Of a stretch of 64,000 bases of DNA, positions 44,149 to 52,812 are shown one piece after another. Position 1 is the first letter of the stretch, and every line of letters begins with the position of its first letter. The DNA is from Chryseobacterium contaminans (GTDB lineage: Bacteria; Bacteroidota; Bacteroidia; Flavobacteriales; Weeksellaceae). The notes beneath the pieces are model-generated. The model made no database searches, was not told the DNA's origin, and saw only the letters and a list, made by a program, of their open reading frames with translations. The stretch lies in NCBI RefSeq assembly GCF_001684955.1, contig NZ_MAYF01000301.1:1-64000 (forward strand). Reading direction: 5' to 3'. Position numbers and translations under genes: made by a program.

Positions 44149-45666
44149 TTAGGTCATTGAGTCCAAACGGCTGTCAATAGTTTCTTTTCCCAGAATTTCA
44201 GCACAGGTATTGAATGCTCCTATCGTTACCCCTAAAATTCCATGCATATTGACGGATTGACCGGTGAGGAACAGGTTATCAATTTTTGTACGGGGAGAAA
44301 CCATAGTTTTAAGTGGGTTATCTGAGTTTTTCATATAGCCATACATATTTCCTTCATAACTTCCGATATAATCGCGATAAGATAAAGGGGAAGAGGTATA
44401 TATGTGTTGGATAGCATGTTTTAAGCCGGGAATTTTCTTTTCCAGAGCATCAATCATCCTTTCCGTTTTTTCCAATTTGAACTTTTCATACTGTTCTCCT
44501 CTTTCATGTTCATCCACAACAGTATTAACTGTATTTTCCCATTGCTTCACCTCATCAAAATCCATATAGGAAATAGCGGTAAGACTTTCTGCAAATTCAG
44601 GATGATGCTTTGCGGGGGTAGATGAAAGCATGTAAGTCTCCGGCCAGGCTTCTTTATGGTAATGGTATGCATTCCAAACCTGATCTTCAGAGGAATAATG
44701 ATAGATATTATAATTAAAATTGGGTAAACAACGGGGTTTTAAAACAATATAAACACTGAAGCATGATGAAACCGGCTGCCAGCTTAAAACCCTGTTCAGA
44801 AAAGATTTTTTCAGTCTGTTCTCCCCTATCAGCTTAATGGTAGAACGGATTTCAATATTGGAAATAAACTGCTTAGCGGCATATTCTTTCCCTGATTTTG
44901 TTTTTACGGAAATAAGGGTATTTTTTTCATTAAAAATAAATTCGGAAACTTCCGAATGCTTGTGAACTTCAGCTCCATACTGACGAAGCCTTCTAATGAG
45001 CAGCTTTGATATCTGACTTCCTCCTTTTACACATTTATAGGCGCTTTGTATGTAAGAGTTTACCGTTAAAGCATGAACATAAAAAGGAATATTCTCTGAA
45101 TCTCCTGCATACAGGAAATTAGATCCCAATAAGACTGCCTGAAGGGTTTTATTCTGGGTAACGGATTCAATGAATCTTTTGGTATTTAAATGCAGGATCT
45201 CTTCGTTGTAATTCTCCTTTCCCACTACATGATATCTCGGAAACTGACTGCATACATACTGAATTTCTTCACAATAGTTTTCAAGATTCTCCTTTTCTTC
45301 AGGGAAATAAGCAGATAGCTGTTCTACAAAGTTCTCGTAGCCTTGAGCATGTGGATATTCAATAGCATCATCACCGAAGGAAATTCTGTCATATCCGTCT
45401 TCATCCATCTTGTGAAGTTCCAGCTCATCCATAATCTCCAGATAAGAAAAAAAACGGTTCAGATTCTGTCCTTTTGAAAGTCCGCCTAAATAATGTACTC
45501 CGGTATCAAAAATGAGCTTATCCCTTGAAAATGTCTGCAGATTTCCCCCATACTGATTGTTTTTCTCAAGCACACAAACTTTCAGGCCTTCTTTCGCCAA
45601 AACAAGAGCCGAAACAAGACCTCCCAATCCGCTGCCGATTACAAGTATGTCATATTCTTTTTTCAA
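44149..45666 (-). CDS. Phytoene desaturase/retinol saturase-like FAD oxidoreductase
   Basis: 505 aa. The N-terminal dinucleotide motif ILVIGSGLGGLVSALVLAKEGLKV (residues 7-30) is followed by LEKNNQYGGNLQTF, the CrtI/retinol-saturase-type signature. The C-terminus has LTGQSVNMHGILGVTIGAF, the second FAD contact of the group. These enzymes saturate or desaturate conjugated polyene chains or oxidise carotenoids. In this setting it might oxidise the dialkylresorcinol ring precursor, as no darC is seen, or act on the polyene. Neither is shown by sequence. It is the second gene of a minus-strand run leading to the C45 gene. Confidence 0.88.
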   Translation of the reverse strand: MKKEYDILVIGSGLGGLVSALVLAKEGLKVCVLEKNNQYGGNLQTFSRDKLIFDTGVHYLGGLSKGQNLNRFFSYLEIMDELELHKMDEDGYDRISFGDDAIEYPHAQGYENFVEQLSAYFPEEKENLENYCEEIQYVCSQFPRYHVVGKENYNEEILHLNTKRFIESVTQNKTLQAVLLGSNFLYAGDSENIPFYVHALTVNSYIQSAYKCVKGGSQISKLLIRRLRQYGAEVHKHSEVSEFIFNEKNTLISVKTKSGKEYAAKQFISNIEIRSTIKLIGENRLKKSFLNRVLSWQPVSSCFSVYIVLKPRCLPNFNYNIYHYSSEDQVWNAYHYHKEAWPETYMLSSTPAKHHPEFAESLTAISYMDFDEVKQWENTVNTVVDEHERGEQYEKFKLEKTERMIDALEKKIPGLKHAIQHIYTSSPLSYRDYIGSYEGNMYGYMKNSDNPLKTMVSPRTKIDNLFLTGQSVNMHGILGVTIGAFNTCAEILGKETIDSRLDSMT

Positions 45667-45845
45667 AGGAGAATGTGCTTTTTTAATTAAGAGATTGGGA
45701 ATTTAAGAAATTTGGATATTATTTTGTGATTACTGTACGATAAAATCCTATTTGGGTAATATAATATCTTTTTTGAATCTCAGTTTCTCCGGGCTTCTTA
45801 ATGGTTTTGAGTTGTATTAGTTTTTAGGGAATAAAAATAGAAAAA

Positions 45846-46730
45846 TTAATCAATATCATCCCAAAAGTCGAAATAATTAAACCATTGGAGCGGATATTTT
45901 TTGATCATGGTTTCAAGATTCTGGACATACGATTGTAAAAGCCCCTGGGAATCTCTGTTTTTAATATTCTGAGCTACCCTTGCATATAAATGATAATGAA
46001 GATTTTTTTCTTTCATTACATAAACATATACCACGGGTACTCCCAATCGGGAAGCAATAAGAAACGGGCCTGCCGGGAACTTGGCACTTTTCCCCAATAA
46101 ATCGGCTTCAAGGAATTTTGAACCTTCAAAATAACGGTCTCCGGTAAAGCAGATCAGTTCGTTGTTGGATAAAGCCTGATTAATCTCAAAGATATGCGAC
46201 ATATCTTCTTTCACATAAATGAACTTGATATTACTCTTCTTTACGGAAACACTTTCCAGATATTCTTTAATAACAGTTACTTCCTGGTCTGTGGTTACCA
46301 GATTGATCTGACAGTCAAAATCAATGTCTGCAAAGAAATGTTCCGCCACTTCAAAGTTACCGATGTGGGCACTGATAAGCACTCCTCCTTTCTTGGCAGC
46401 TAAGAGATTTCTCAGGTTTTCAATTCCATCAAATTCATAGGTGTATTTTTCCCGCAATCCGGCAGAAATAGCCGTTTTATCAATTAAAACCTGCCCAAAG
46501 GTGAAATAGCTTTTAAAAATAGAGCGCTTCGCTTTCCAATAGCCGAGATTCAGCCTTTTCTGGAAATAATAGAGAATGTATTGGTTGCTTTTTTTCTGGA
46601 ATATCGTATAATAAGCAGCCACAAAGTACAATACAAAATATGAACTTCTGATCCCGATATTTCTAATACACCAGACGAATATTCTGTACCCCAGTACCGT
46701 CCCTTTAGATTTACCTTTCCATTTGTTCAT
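45846..46730 (-). CDS. LpxL/HtrB-type lysophospholipid acyltransferase family protein
   Basis: 294 aa. An N-terminal hydrophobic anchor (YFVLYFVAAYYTIF) is followed by HIGNFE (H122, E127), the HX4E/D catalytic motif of the lipid A late acyltransferase family, and later FTGDRYFEGSKF and FPAGPFLIASRLGVPVV. Members transfer acyl chains from ACP to a lipid hydroxyl. In aryl-polyene clusters one is thought to attach the polyene acid to its lipid or, here, to the resorcinol. It is transcribed with the ACP and ketosynthase genes upstream, though a repeat-filled spacer of 105 bp separates it from the ACP gene. Confidence 0.9.
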   Translation of the reverse strand: MNKWKGKSKGTVLGYRIFVWCIRNIGIRSSYFVLYFVAAYYTIFQKKSNQYILYYFQKRLNLGYWKAKRSIFKSYFTFGQVLIDKTAISAGLREKYTYEFDGIENLRNLLAAKKGGVLISAHIGNFEVAEHFFADIDFDCQINLVTTDQEVTVIKEYLESVSVKKSNIKFIYVKEDMSHIFEINQALSNNELICFTGDRYFEGSKFLEADLLGKSAKFPAGPFLIASRLGVPVVYVYVMKEKNLHYHLYARVAQNIKNRDSQGLLQSYVQNLETMIKKYPLQWFNYFDFWDDID

Positions 46731-46734
46731 AAAT

Positions 46735-46820
46735 ACAGTTTGCTAATATAACAGAGTACCAATGTAACAATATCTGTGAGTGTCCTCTTCTATTATTACA
46801 TTGGTACCTTGTAAGGAATA
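46735..46820. repeat. Intra-operon inverted-repeat spacer, copy c
   Basis: GAGTACCAATGTAACAAT and ATTATTACATTGGTACCT are reverse complements at 16 of 18 positions, so the spacer can fold as a hairpin. Same family as copies at 35448, 35793 and 48318; it lies between the ACP gene and the LpxL-like gene. Confidence 0.7.
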
Positions 46821-46835
46821 TAGATTACTTAATAA

Positions 46836-47090
46836 CTATGCGTTTTTCTCAGCGATTTTATTTTCAATCGTTGTATAGAAATCATCAAATGTCACCATTT
46901 TCTTGAAGTCTGCTTCTCCTAATTTCACTCCGAAATTGGATTCAATCACTACGACCATATCAATATAATCCAAGCTGTCTAGTCCCAGTGTATTTTTAAG
47001 GTTGGCATCATTACTGATTTCATCTCCGTCAACTTCAAATTCGTTAACCAGAAAATCATTAACAATAGCAACAATTTTTTCCCTTTCCAT
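46836..47090 (-). CDS. Acyl carrier protein 2
   Basis: 84 aa from the ATG at 47090 (MEREKIVAIVNDFLVNEFEVDGD); an in-frame TTG 12 bp upstream is less likely. S39 in TLGLDSLDYIDMVVVIE is the phosphopantetheine site. It is acidic and of normal length. It differs clearly from the first ACP (35535), so the two probably carry different intermediates, one for the polyene chain and one for priming or the final transfer step. Its start is 4 bp after the stop of the ketosynthase gene at 47095. Confidence 0.93.
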   Translation of the reverse strand: MEREKIVAIVNDFLVNEFEVDGDEISNDANLKNTLGLDSLDYIDMVVVIESNFGVKLGEADFKKMVTFDDFYTTIENKIAEKNA

Positions 47091-47094
47091 GTTT

Positions 47095-48315
47095 TTAATC
47101 AAATTTTTTAACTATTAGTGCAGAATTGGTTCCCCCGAACCCAAAAGAATTCGACAAAAATACATCAATTTTTTGATTTTTTGTTTTAGAGACCAAATTT
47201 ATCTTTTGAGCCTCATTATCAGGATTTTCCAGGTTGATATTTGGAGCAACAAAATCGTTCTGCATCATCAGAATGGAGTAAATAACTTCACTTGCACCAG
47301 CCATCCAGCACTCGTGTCCGGTCATGGATTTGGTAGAACTTACCGGAACTTCACTTCCAAAGATCTGATAGATAGCTTTGGCTTCGTTGGCATCACCAAT
47401 TGGTGTTGAAGTAGCATGAGCGTTGATATAATCGATATCTGAGGCTTTCAAACCAGACTGTTTCAAGGCTCTGTCCATAGCTAAAGCAGGCCCATCCACA
47501 TTTGGCGTTGAAATATGCCCTCCGTTTGAGGAGAAGCCATATCCAATAATTTCTGCAATGATTGGAGCCCCTCTTCTTTGGGCAGACTCAAGGCTTTCCA
47601 CGATTAAAGAAGCGGCTCCACCACTTGGAATTAAGCCATCTCTATCAGCATCAAAAGGCCTTGACGCTTTTGTAGGTTCGTCTTCTCTTGCGGAAAAAAC
47701 GCCTAATCCATCAAAGCTGGCCATAGAGTATTTGTTGGTTTCCTGAGCTCCACCACAGATAATCATATCCTGAAACCCATTCTTAATCATCATAAAAGCA
47801 AGCCCTAAAGAGTGTGAACCACTGGCACAGGCTGCACTGATCGTAAGGTTGATCCCTTTCAGCTTAAAGATGGTAGAAAGGTTCATCGTTACGGTTGAGT
47901 TCATTGATTTAAAGATCGCTCCCGACCCCATCAAAGTAGTATCTTTTTTTTCTCTTGCAATGTCTATAGACTCTACCACGGCCTGAGAAACACTGTCGTT
48001 TCCGTATAAAATCCCAACTTCATGGGTATCCAAAAAGGTTTCGTCAAGATTGGCCTGCTTCAGTGCATCAAGGGTAGCAAGATAAGCATATTCACTTTCT
48101 TCTCCCATGCTTACACGCTGGCGTCTGTTCAAAAGGTTCTTTAAATCAGGTTTTGGAACAACTCCTGTAAGCCCTGATCTGAAACCGAATTCTTTTCTGT
48201 CCTGATCTAAGACAATACCGGATTTTCCTTGATATAGGGATTCCCTGACCTCTTCTAAAGACGTCCCGATGCAGGAATAAATTCCCATTCCGGTAATTAC
48301 AACCCTATTTTCCAT
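47095..48315 (-). CDS. Beta-ketoacyl-ACP synthase (FabF-like), third complete ketosynthase
   Basis: 406 aa. Triad C163 in TISAACASGSHSL, H300 in NAHATSTPIGDAN and H334 in SMTGHECWMAGASE, with the terminal SNSFGFGGTNSAL block. It is the most typical FabF of the cluster. It may perform the first elongation of the coumaroyl starter or provide the general chain extension. Neighbouring genes are FabG-type reductase upstream and the second ACP downstream, all on the minus strand, so reductase, KS and ACP form a compact elongation module. Confidence 0.94.
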   Translation of the reverse strand: MENRVVITGMGIYSCIGTSLEEVRESLYQGKSGIVLDQDRKEFGFRSGLTGVVPKPDLKNLLNRRQRVSMGEESEYAYLATLDALKQANLDETFLDTHEVGILYGNDSVSQAVVESIDIAREKKDTTLMGSGAIFKSMNSTVTMNLSTIFKLKGINLTISAACASGSHSLGLAFMMIKNGFQDMIICGGAQETNKYSMASFDGLGVFSAREDEPTKASRPFDADRDGLIPSGGAASLIVESLESAQRRGAPIIAEIIGYGFSSNGGHISTPNVDGPALAMDRALKQSGLKASDIDYINAHATSTPIGDANEAKAIYQIFGSEVPVSSTKSMTGHECWMAGASEVIYSILMMQNDFVAPNINLENPDNEAQKINLVSKTKNQKIDVFLSNSFGFGGTNSALIVKKFD

Positions 48316-48317
48316 GT

Positions 48318-48426
48318 GTTGATATTGAATTTAACAATGTATCAGTCTAGCAATGTAACAATATTTTCATTGAGATTCATTCAATCAGCATTGGTACACT
48401 GGTACATTGGTATATTGTTAGATTAT
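48318..48426. repeat. Intra-operon inverted-repeat spacer, copy d
   Basis: TAACAATGTATCA in the left half and the repeated GGTACATTGGTATATTGTTA in the right half are imperfect reverse complements. Same family as copies a, b and c; it lies between the FabG-type and KS genes. Confidence 0.65.
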
Positions 48427-49158
48427 TTATGAGTAAATTCCGCCGTTAATATTAATGACTTCTCCTGTAATGTATGAAGATTTTCTGGAAGCTAAAAACG
48501 CTACAAGATCTGCCACTTCTTCTGCTTCGCCAAATCTGTTGGCAGGAATCATTGCTTTGAGTTCATCTTCATTAAACTCCTGAGTCATATCAGTTTTAAT
48601 AAACCCCGGTGCTACTGCATTTACAGTAATATTTCTCTTGGCAACTTCCTGAGCAAGGGCTTTGGTTGCTCCTACTAGCGCTCCTTTAGCTGCTGAATAG
48701 TTTGTTTGGCCGGCTGTGCCTTTTACTCCTGATACTGAAACCATATTGATGATTCTTCCGTATTTGTTACGAAGTAATTTTTGAATAAAGAAATTAGTAA
48801 CATTAAAGAATCCATCCAAGCTGGTATTGATGACACTACTCCAGTCTTCCTTTTGCATCCACATAAAAAGACCGTCTCTTGTAATTCCGGCATTATTAAC
48901 AATCACTTCTACCACTGCTTCAGGATTGTTTTCCTGCCATGCTGTGAGTACCTCCTTTACTTCTTCGGTATTTCCTACATCAAACTTAAGAATTTCACCT
49001 GTAGCTCCAAGCTCTACTATTCTAGCTAAAGTTTCTTTTGCTGCAGCTTCATTGGAAGTGTAGTTAATGAGTATATGGTAGTTCTTTTCTTCAGCCAGTT
49101 TTATACAGATTGCCCTCCCGATTCCTCTGGAGCCTCCTGTTATAATTGCACATTTCAT
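48427..49158 (-). CDS. 3-oxoacyl-ACP reductase, FabG-like SDR
   Basis: 243 aa short-chain dehydrogenase. NAD(P) motif TGGSRGIGRA (7-16), NNAG at 88-91, catalytic S141, Y154 and K158 (YSAAK), and PGFIKTDM. The C-terminal ITGEVININGGIYS is standard for FabG. It reduces the 3-oxoacyl-ACP formed by the ketosynthases, as ApeQ does in aryl-polyene synthesis. It lies just downstream of the ammonia-lyase gene on the same strand (71-bp gap). Confidence 0.94.
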   Translation of the reverse strand: MKCAIITGGSRGIGRAICIKLAEEKNYHILINYTSNEAAAKETLARIVELGATGEILKFDVGNTEEVKEVLTAWQENNPEAVVEVIVNNAGITRDGLFMWMQKEDWSSVINTSLDGFFNVTNFFIQKLLRNKYGRIINMVSVSGVKGTAGQTNYSAAKGALVGATKALAQEVAKRNITVNAVAPGFIKTDMTQEFNEDELKAMIPANRFGEAEEVADLVAFLASRKSSYITGEVININGGIYS

Positions 49159-49229
49159 GCGTTAGTGTTTATTTTGTTTTAGTTTTTTTAAGTTACCTTG
49201 TTTTATAGACAATTTATTATTGCAAATAA

Positions 49230-50750
49230 TTACATTGCCTTTAAATATTTCTTTACTTCTTCCAGGTACGGATACATTACCATATCATCTGAGAAGGCAG
49301 GAATTATTTTTCTGATCTCATCATACAGCTCTTTTGTTGACGATGAAACTTCATTCTGGAAACCAAGATATTCAATAGCCTGAATAATTGTAATCGCTTC
49401 AATCGCCAATACTTCAAAGGCATTTTCAATCACTTTTCTGCAAATCACTGCAGCATTGGTTCCCATACTTACGATATCCTGATTATCGTTATTATTCGGG
49501 ATACTGTGAACATACATAGGGTTAGACAACATCTGGCTTTCTGCTGTAGTAGAAGTTGCTGTAAACTGTACTCCCTGCATTCCAAAATTAAACCCTAATT
49601 TACCTAAATTTACAAAAGGGGGCAAAATTTCATTGATTTTAGCATTTAAAAGATAGTTCAGTTGTCTTTCTGCAAGCATGGTAAGCTTGGTTACCACAAT
49701 TTTTAGCTTGTCCATTTCCAGAGAGATATAGTCTCCATGGAAATTACCGCCATGATAAACATGCTGATCTTCAACATTGATGATTGGGTTATCATTCGCA
49801 GAGTTGATCTCGTTTTCAAGAACTTTCTCAGTATATTCCAAAGTATCCAATACCGGGCCTAAAATCTGTGGAACACATCTTAAAGAATAATATTCCTGTA
49901 CTTTTTCCTTGAATACTTTTTCCTGTTCTTCAAAGTGGGTATACAAATGGTCTGCTCTTTTTCTGATCAGCTTACTGTCGGCAAGGTGGGCACGCATTCT
50001 TTCTGCAACCTTCTGCTGACCGTAGTGTCTTTTGGTTCCATTTAATGCTTCTGATAAATGATCATCATAAGCCTGAACAATCTCGTTGATGGCACAGGAA
50101 AGCTTAATGGAAATATCTGTCAACTGATTTGCCTTATAAGCATTAACAATACCGATTCCTGACATTACAGAAGTTCCGTTCATTAAGGCAAGACCTTCAC
50201 GAATTTCTACTTTTATGGGTTCTAATCCTTCTGTTTCAAAAACATCTTTGGTAGACTTTCTTTCTCCTTTATAGAATACTTCACCTTCTCCAATCAGTAC
50301 CAATGCAAGATGTGCCAATTGAACAAGGTCACCACTTGCTCCTACTCCTCCATGCTCAAAGATCAATGGAATGATATCTCTATTGATCAATTGCTGAAGA
50401 AGATAGATAACAGATTCATGCACACCTGAATTTCCTAATGATAAGGTATTCATTCTTGCCAGCATACAAGCTTTCACTTCTTCAGCAGGCAAAGGATTTC
50501 CGATACCCGAAGAGTGGCTTCTTATCAGGTTATACTGAAGCTGGTGCGTATCTTCATCACTGATCTTGAATTGAGCCATTGGCCCAAAACCGGTATTCAC
50601 ACCGTATATTACTTTATTTTTTGAAAACTCCTTTAAAAACTGAAAACTTGTATTCACCCTTGATAAAAGTGATTCATCCAGTTCTATTTTTTCATTCTCA
50701 ATGATAATTTTTTGAAAGTCTTTCAGTTCTAAAAAGTTATTTATTTTCAT
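49230..50750 (-). CDS. Tyrosine ammonia-lyase (MIO-dependent)
   Basis: 506 aa from the ATG at 50750 (a TTG one codon earlier is discounted). The MIO-forming triad A138-S139-G140 lies in GGVGASGDLVQL. Catalytic Y49 is in VIYGVNTGFGPMAQ. H79 in LIRSHSSG is the position linked to tyrosine preference. The sequence runs closely parallel to the F. johnsoniae enzyme known as a specific tyrosine ammonia-lyase: the LQYNLIRSHSSG and EKVQEYYSLRCVPQILGPV stretches read the same. It converts L-tyrosine to p-coumarate, the aryl starter of flexirubin. A histidine ammonia-lyase role is less likely because of the location in the pigment cluster. It is divergent from the flavin enzyme gene. Confidence 0.92.
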   Translation of the reverse strand: MKINNFLELKDFQKIIIENEKIELDESLLSRVNTSFQFLKEFSKNKVIYGVNTGFGPMAQFKISDEDTHQLQYNLIRSHSSGIGNPLPAEEVKACMLARMNTLSLGNSGVHESVIYLLQQLINRDIIPLIFEHGGVGASGDLVQLAHLALVLIGEGEVFYKGERKSTKDVFETEGLEPIKVEIREGLALMNGTSVMSGIGIVNAYKANQLTDISIKLSCAINEIVQAYDDHLSEALNGTKRHYGQQKVAERMRAHLADSKLIRKRADHLYTHFEEQEKVFKEKVQEYYSLRCVPQILGPVLDTLEYTEKVLENEINSANDNPIINVEDQHVYHGGNFHGDYISLEMDKLKIVVTKLTMLAERQLNYLLNAKINEILPPFVNLGKLGFNFGMQGVQFTATSTTAESQMLSNPMYVHSIPNNNDNQDIVSMGTNAAVICRKVIENAFEVLAIEAITIIQAIEYLGFQNEVSSSTKELYDEIRKIIPAFSDDMVMYPYLEEVKKYLKAM

Positions 50751-50774
50751 CAATTAAAAGTAATAGTTGATAAT

Positions 50775-50808
50775 TTTGTAAAATATTAATTATTTGTCAC
50801 TAATTTTG
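50775..50808 (+). promoter_or_regulatory. Bacteroidota-type promoter of the flavin enzyme gene
   Basis: TTTG at 50775-50778 and TAATTTTG at 50801-50808, 22 bp apart; the second matches TANNTTTG fully. It lies in the 98-bp divergent spacer between the ammonia-lyase and the flavin enzyme, 40 bp before the latter's ATG. Confidence 0.55.
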
Positions 50809-50848
50809 CGGCAAAGATAAAAGTTATTATTAAAATAAAAAATCAAAG

Positions 50849-52099
50849 ATGAGCAAAGAATTTGTTGACGTTCTTGTAATCGGAGCAGGACCCTCCGGAT
50901 GCGTATCTTCTTCGTACTTAAAGAACAATAACGTCAGCGTAAAAGTTGTTGAAAAGACAAAATTCCCAAGACTGGTAGTTGGTGAAAGCTTAATTCCAAG
51001 GGTAATGGACCACTTTGACGAGGCGGGACTTTTCCCTGCGCTGGATAAAATGGGCTTTGAAAAGAAACTAGGTGCCCGTTTCCTTCGCGGCAATGAAGTC
51101 TGCATTTTTGATTTCAGTAATAAATTTGGAGAAGGCTGGGATTGGACCTGGCAGGTTCCTAGAGCTGACTTTGATAATACACTTGCTCAGGAAGTCATCA
51201 ATAAAGGTATTGATCTTGAATTTGAAACAGAAGTTATCGACATCAAATTTAATGGAACAGACTCTATCACAACCGTAAGAACTAAAGATGGAGAAACAAA
51301 AGAGATCCATGCAAAGTTCGTTATTGATTCAAGTGGTTACGGAAGGGTTTTACCCCGTCTTTTGGATCTTGAAAAACCTTCAAAATTATCTCCGCACTCG
51401 GCTATCTTTTCTCATGTAAATGATATCAACAGAGAACCTGGTGAAGAAGGGACTTTAATTTCTTTTGATATTATTGAAACTGAAGTATGGCTTTGGGTGA
51501 TTCCTTTTTCCAATGGAAATACAAGTTTAGGGATTGTAGGTCCCACTGAATATATCGACAAATTATCTGAAAACGGAGATCCTACAGAGGCTTTAAGAAA
51601 AGCAATTTCCCTTTCAGAATATTATGTAAAGCGTTTTGGCAATGTGGAATTTCTTTTTGAACCAAAACATCTGAAAGATTATTCATGTTCTGTAAAAAAA
51701 TTATTCGGAGAAGGATTTGCCTTAACCGGAAATGCTTCGGAATTCCTTGATCCGGTTTTTTCTTCAGGAATGGCTTTTGCTACAGAATCCGGAATGCTTG
51801 CTGCTAAATTAGCATTAAGACAGCTAAATGGTGAGAAAATCGACTGGCAAACAGAATACTCCGATTATATTTTATATGGTGTAGATGTTTTCACCACTTA
51901 CGTAAAGGAATGGTATACCGGAAATCTTCAGGAATTATTCTTCCACCAACCGGAAAACCCGGATGTGAAGAAAAAGATCTGCGCCGTATTGGCCGGATAT
52001 GTCTGGAACAAAGACAATCCTTTTGTGAAAAAGCATGATACGGTAATTAAGAATCTTGCCAACCTCATCAAACTGGAGAAAGAGCAAACTCAAGAATAA
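50849..52099 (+). CDS. Flavin-dependent halogenase-like monooxygenase
   Basis: 416 aa. FAD motif GAGPSG (12-17), GESLIP (45-50), and a complete WxWxIP motif (WLWVIP, 214-219), the signature that separates flavin-dependent halogenases from hydroxylases. KKLGARF (72-78) corresponds to the phenol/pyrrole-type halogenase K-x-G-A-x-F region. FLDPVFSSGM (299-308) matches the FxxPxxSxG block of that family. It probably uses FADH2 to chlorinate, or otherwise oxidise, the aryl ring or resorcinol of flexirubin on a carrier protein. Flexirubins with chlorine are known. It is a single gene with its own terminator and promoter, inside the minus-strand cluster. No separate flavin reductase is visible. Confidence 0.78.
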   Translation: MSKEFVDVLVIGAGPSGCVSSSYLKNNNVSVKVVEKTKFPRLVVGESLIPRVMDHFDEAGLFPALDKMGFEKKLGARFLRGNEVCIFDFSNKFGEGWDWTWQVPRADFDNTLAQEVINKGIDLEFETEVIDIKFNGTDSITTVRTKDGETKEIHAKFVIDSSGYGRVLPRLLDLEKPSKLSPHSAIFSHVNDINREPGEEGTLISFDIIETEVWLWVIPFSNGNTSLGIVGPTEYIDKLSENGDPTEALRKAISLSEYYVKRFGNVEFLFEPKHLKDYSCSVKKLFGEGFALTGNASEFLDPVFSSGMAFATESGMLAAKLALRQLNGEKIDWQTEYSDYILYGVDVFTTYVKEWYTGNLQELFFHQPENPDVKKKICAVLAGYVWNKDNPFVKKHDTVIKNLANLIKLEKEQTQE

Positions 52100-52100
52100 A

Positions 52101-52128
52101 AAAACGGTCTGAATTTTCAGACCGTTTT
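52101..52128 (+). terminator. Terminator of the flavin enzyme gene
   Basis: Stem AAAACGGTCTGA / TCAGACCGTTTT with a 4-nt loop, followed by CCTTTTTATTT. It may also serve the convergent minus-strand gene at 52134. Confidence 0.85.
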
Positions 52129-52133
52129 CCTTT

Positions 52134-52745
52134 TTATTTCAATGATTTTTTCATTTTTTTTCCTAAAGTTCTTCCTACTGATTCATAGGCTGCGGCAATT
52201 CTGCCATATTCCATTACAAACTGATCATTATGAACAAACCTATCAAACTTGTTAAGTGCTACTTCTGCTAAAACAACTGAAGGATTATTGGTTTCAACCA
52301 ATTTTATAGTTCCACTTATTTCTGCTGTCATTGCCGTCAATCCTGCATGCCAACCCGGGAACACCCATTTTGTATCTAAAAGCAGCGTATATTTTGCAGC
52401 ATTATCCTTTTTAAAGGAAATTTCTTTGTAGGTTTTATTTAAACCATTTGCAAAATATTGAACATACTCTTCTTTTTTATACTTCTCCCATTCTGCAATC
52501 CATGTTTTCCATGCTTCTTCACCTCGTTTAGGGTTTTCCAACACTTGTTTTTTTCTGTTTTCCAGGTATTGAGTTTCTGTAATATTTTCCTTCATAAATA
52601 ATACATTCTCAAATTGAACTTCTACATTCACTTCAGTCTGATCTTTTAAAACCTCAAAATTTCCAGAGACTACGCTCATTCTCTCCTGTCCAAATGCTAC
52701 TGTTGTTACCATAATGGTAAGCATCAGCAGAAATAATCTTTTCAT
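52134..52745 (-). CDS. Secreted protein of unknown function in the flexirubin cluster
   Basis: 203 aa from the ATG at 52745 (MKRLFLLMLTIMVTTVAFGQE), giving a signal peptide with cleavage near AFGQ. The mature part has a strand-rich core: VNVEVQFENVLFMKENITETQYL, KYTLLLDTKWVFPGW, then LVETNNPSVVLAEVAL and a terminal basic helix. I recognise no firm family. It might be a periplasmic lipid-binding or DUF4136-like lipoprotein relative, but without the lipobox Cys. Its place between flavin enzyme and ligase genes suggests a part in pigment handling. The function is not inferred further. Confidence 0.7.
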   Translation of the reverse strand: MKRLFLLMLTIMVTTVAFGQERMSVVSGNFEVLKDQTEVNVEVQFENVLFMKENITETQYLENRKKQVLENPKRGEEAWKTWIAEWEKYKKEEYVQYFANGLNKTYKEISFKKDNAAKYTLLLDTKWVFPGWHAGLTAMTAEISGTIKLVETNNPSVVLAEVALNKFDRFVHNDQFVMEYGRIAAAYESVGRTLGKKMKKSLK

Positions 52746-52812
52746 AATTTTATAGTTAAGCGGCAAAGATATTAGAAAAAATGACTTTTTTGATCTGTAT
52801 TTTTAATTTAAT

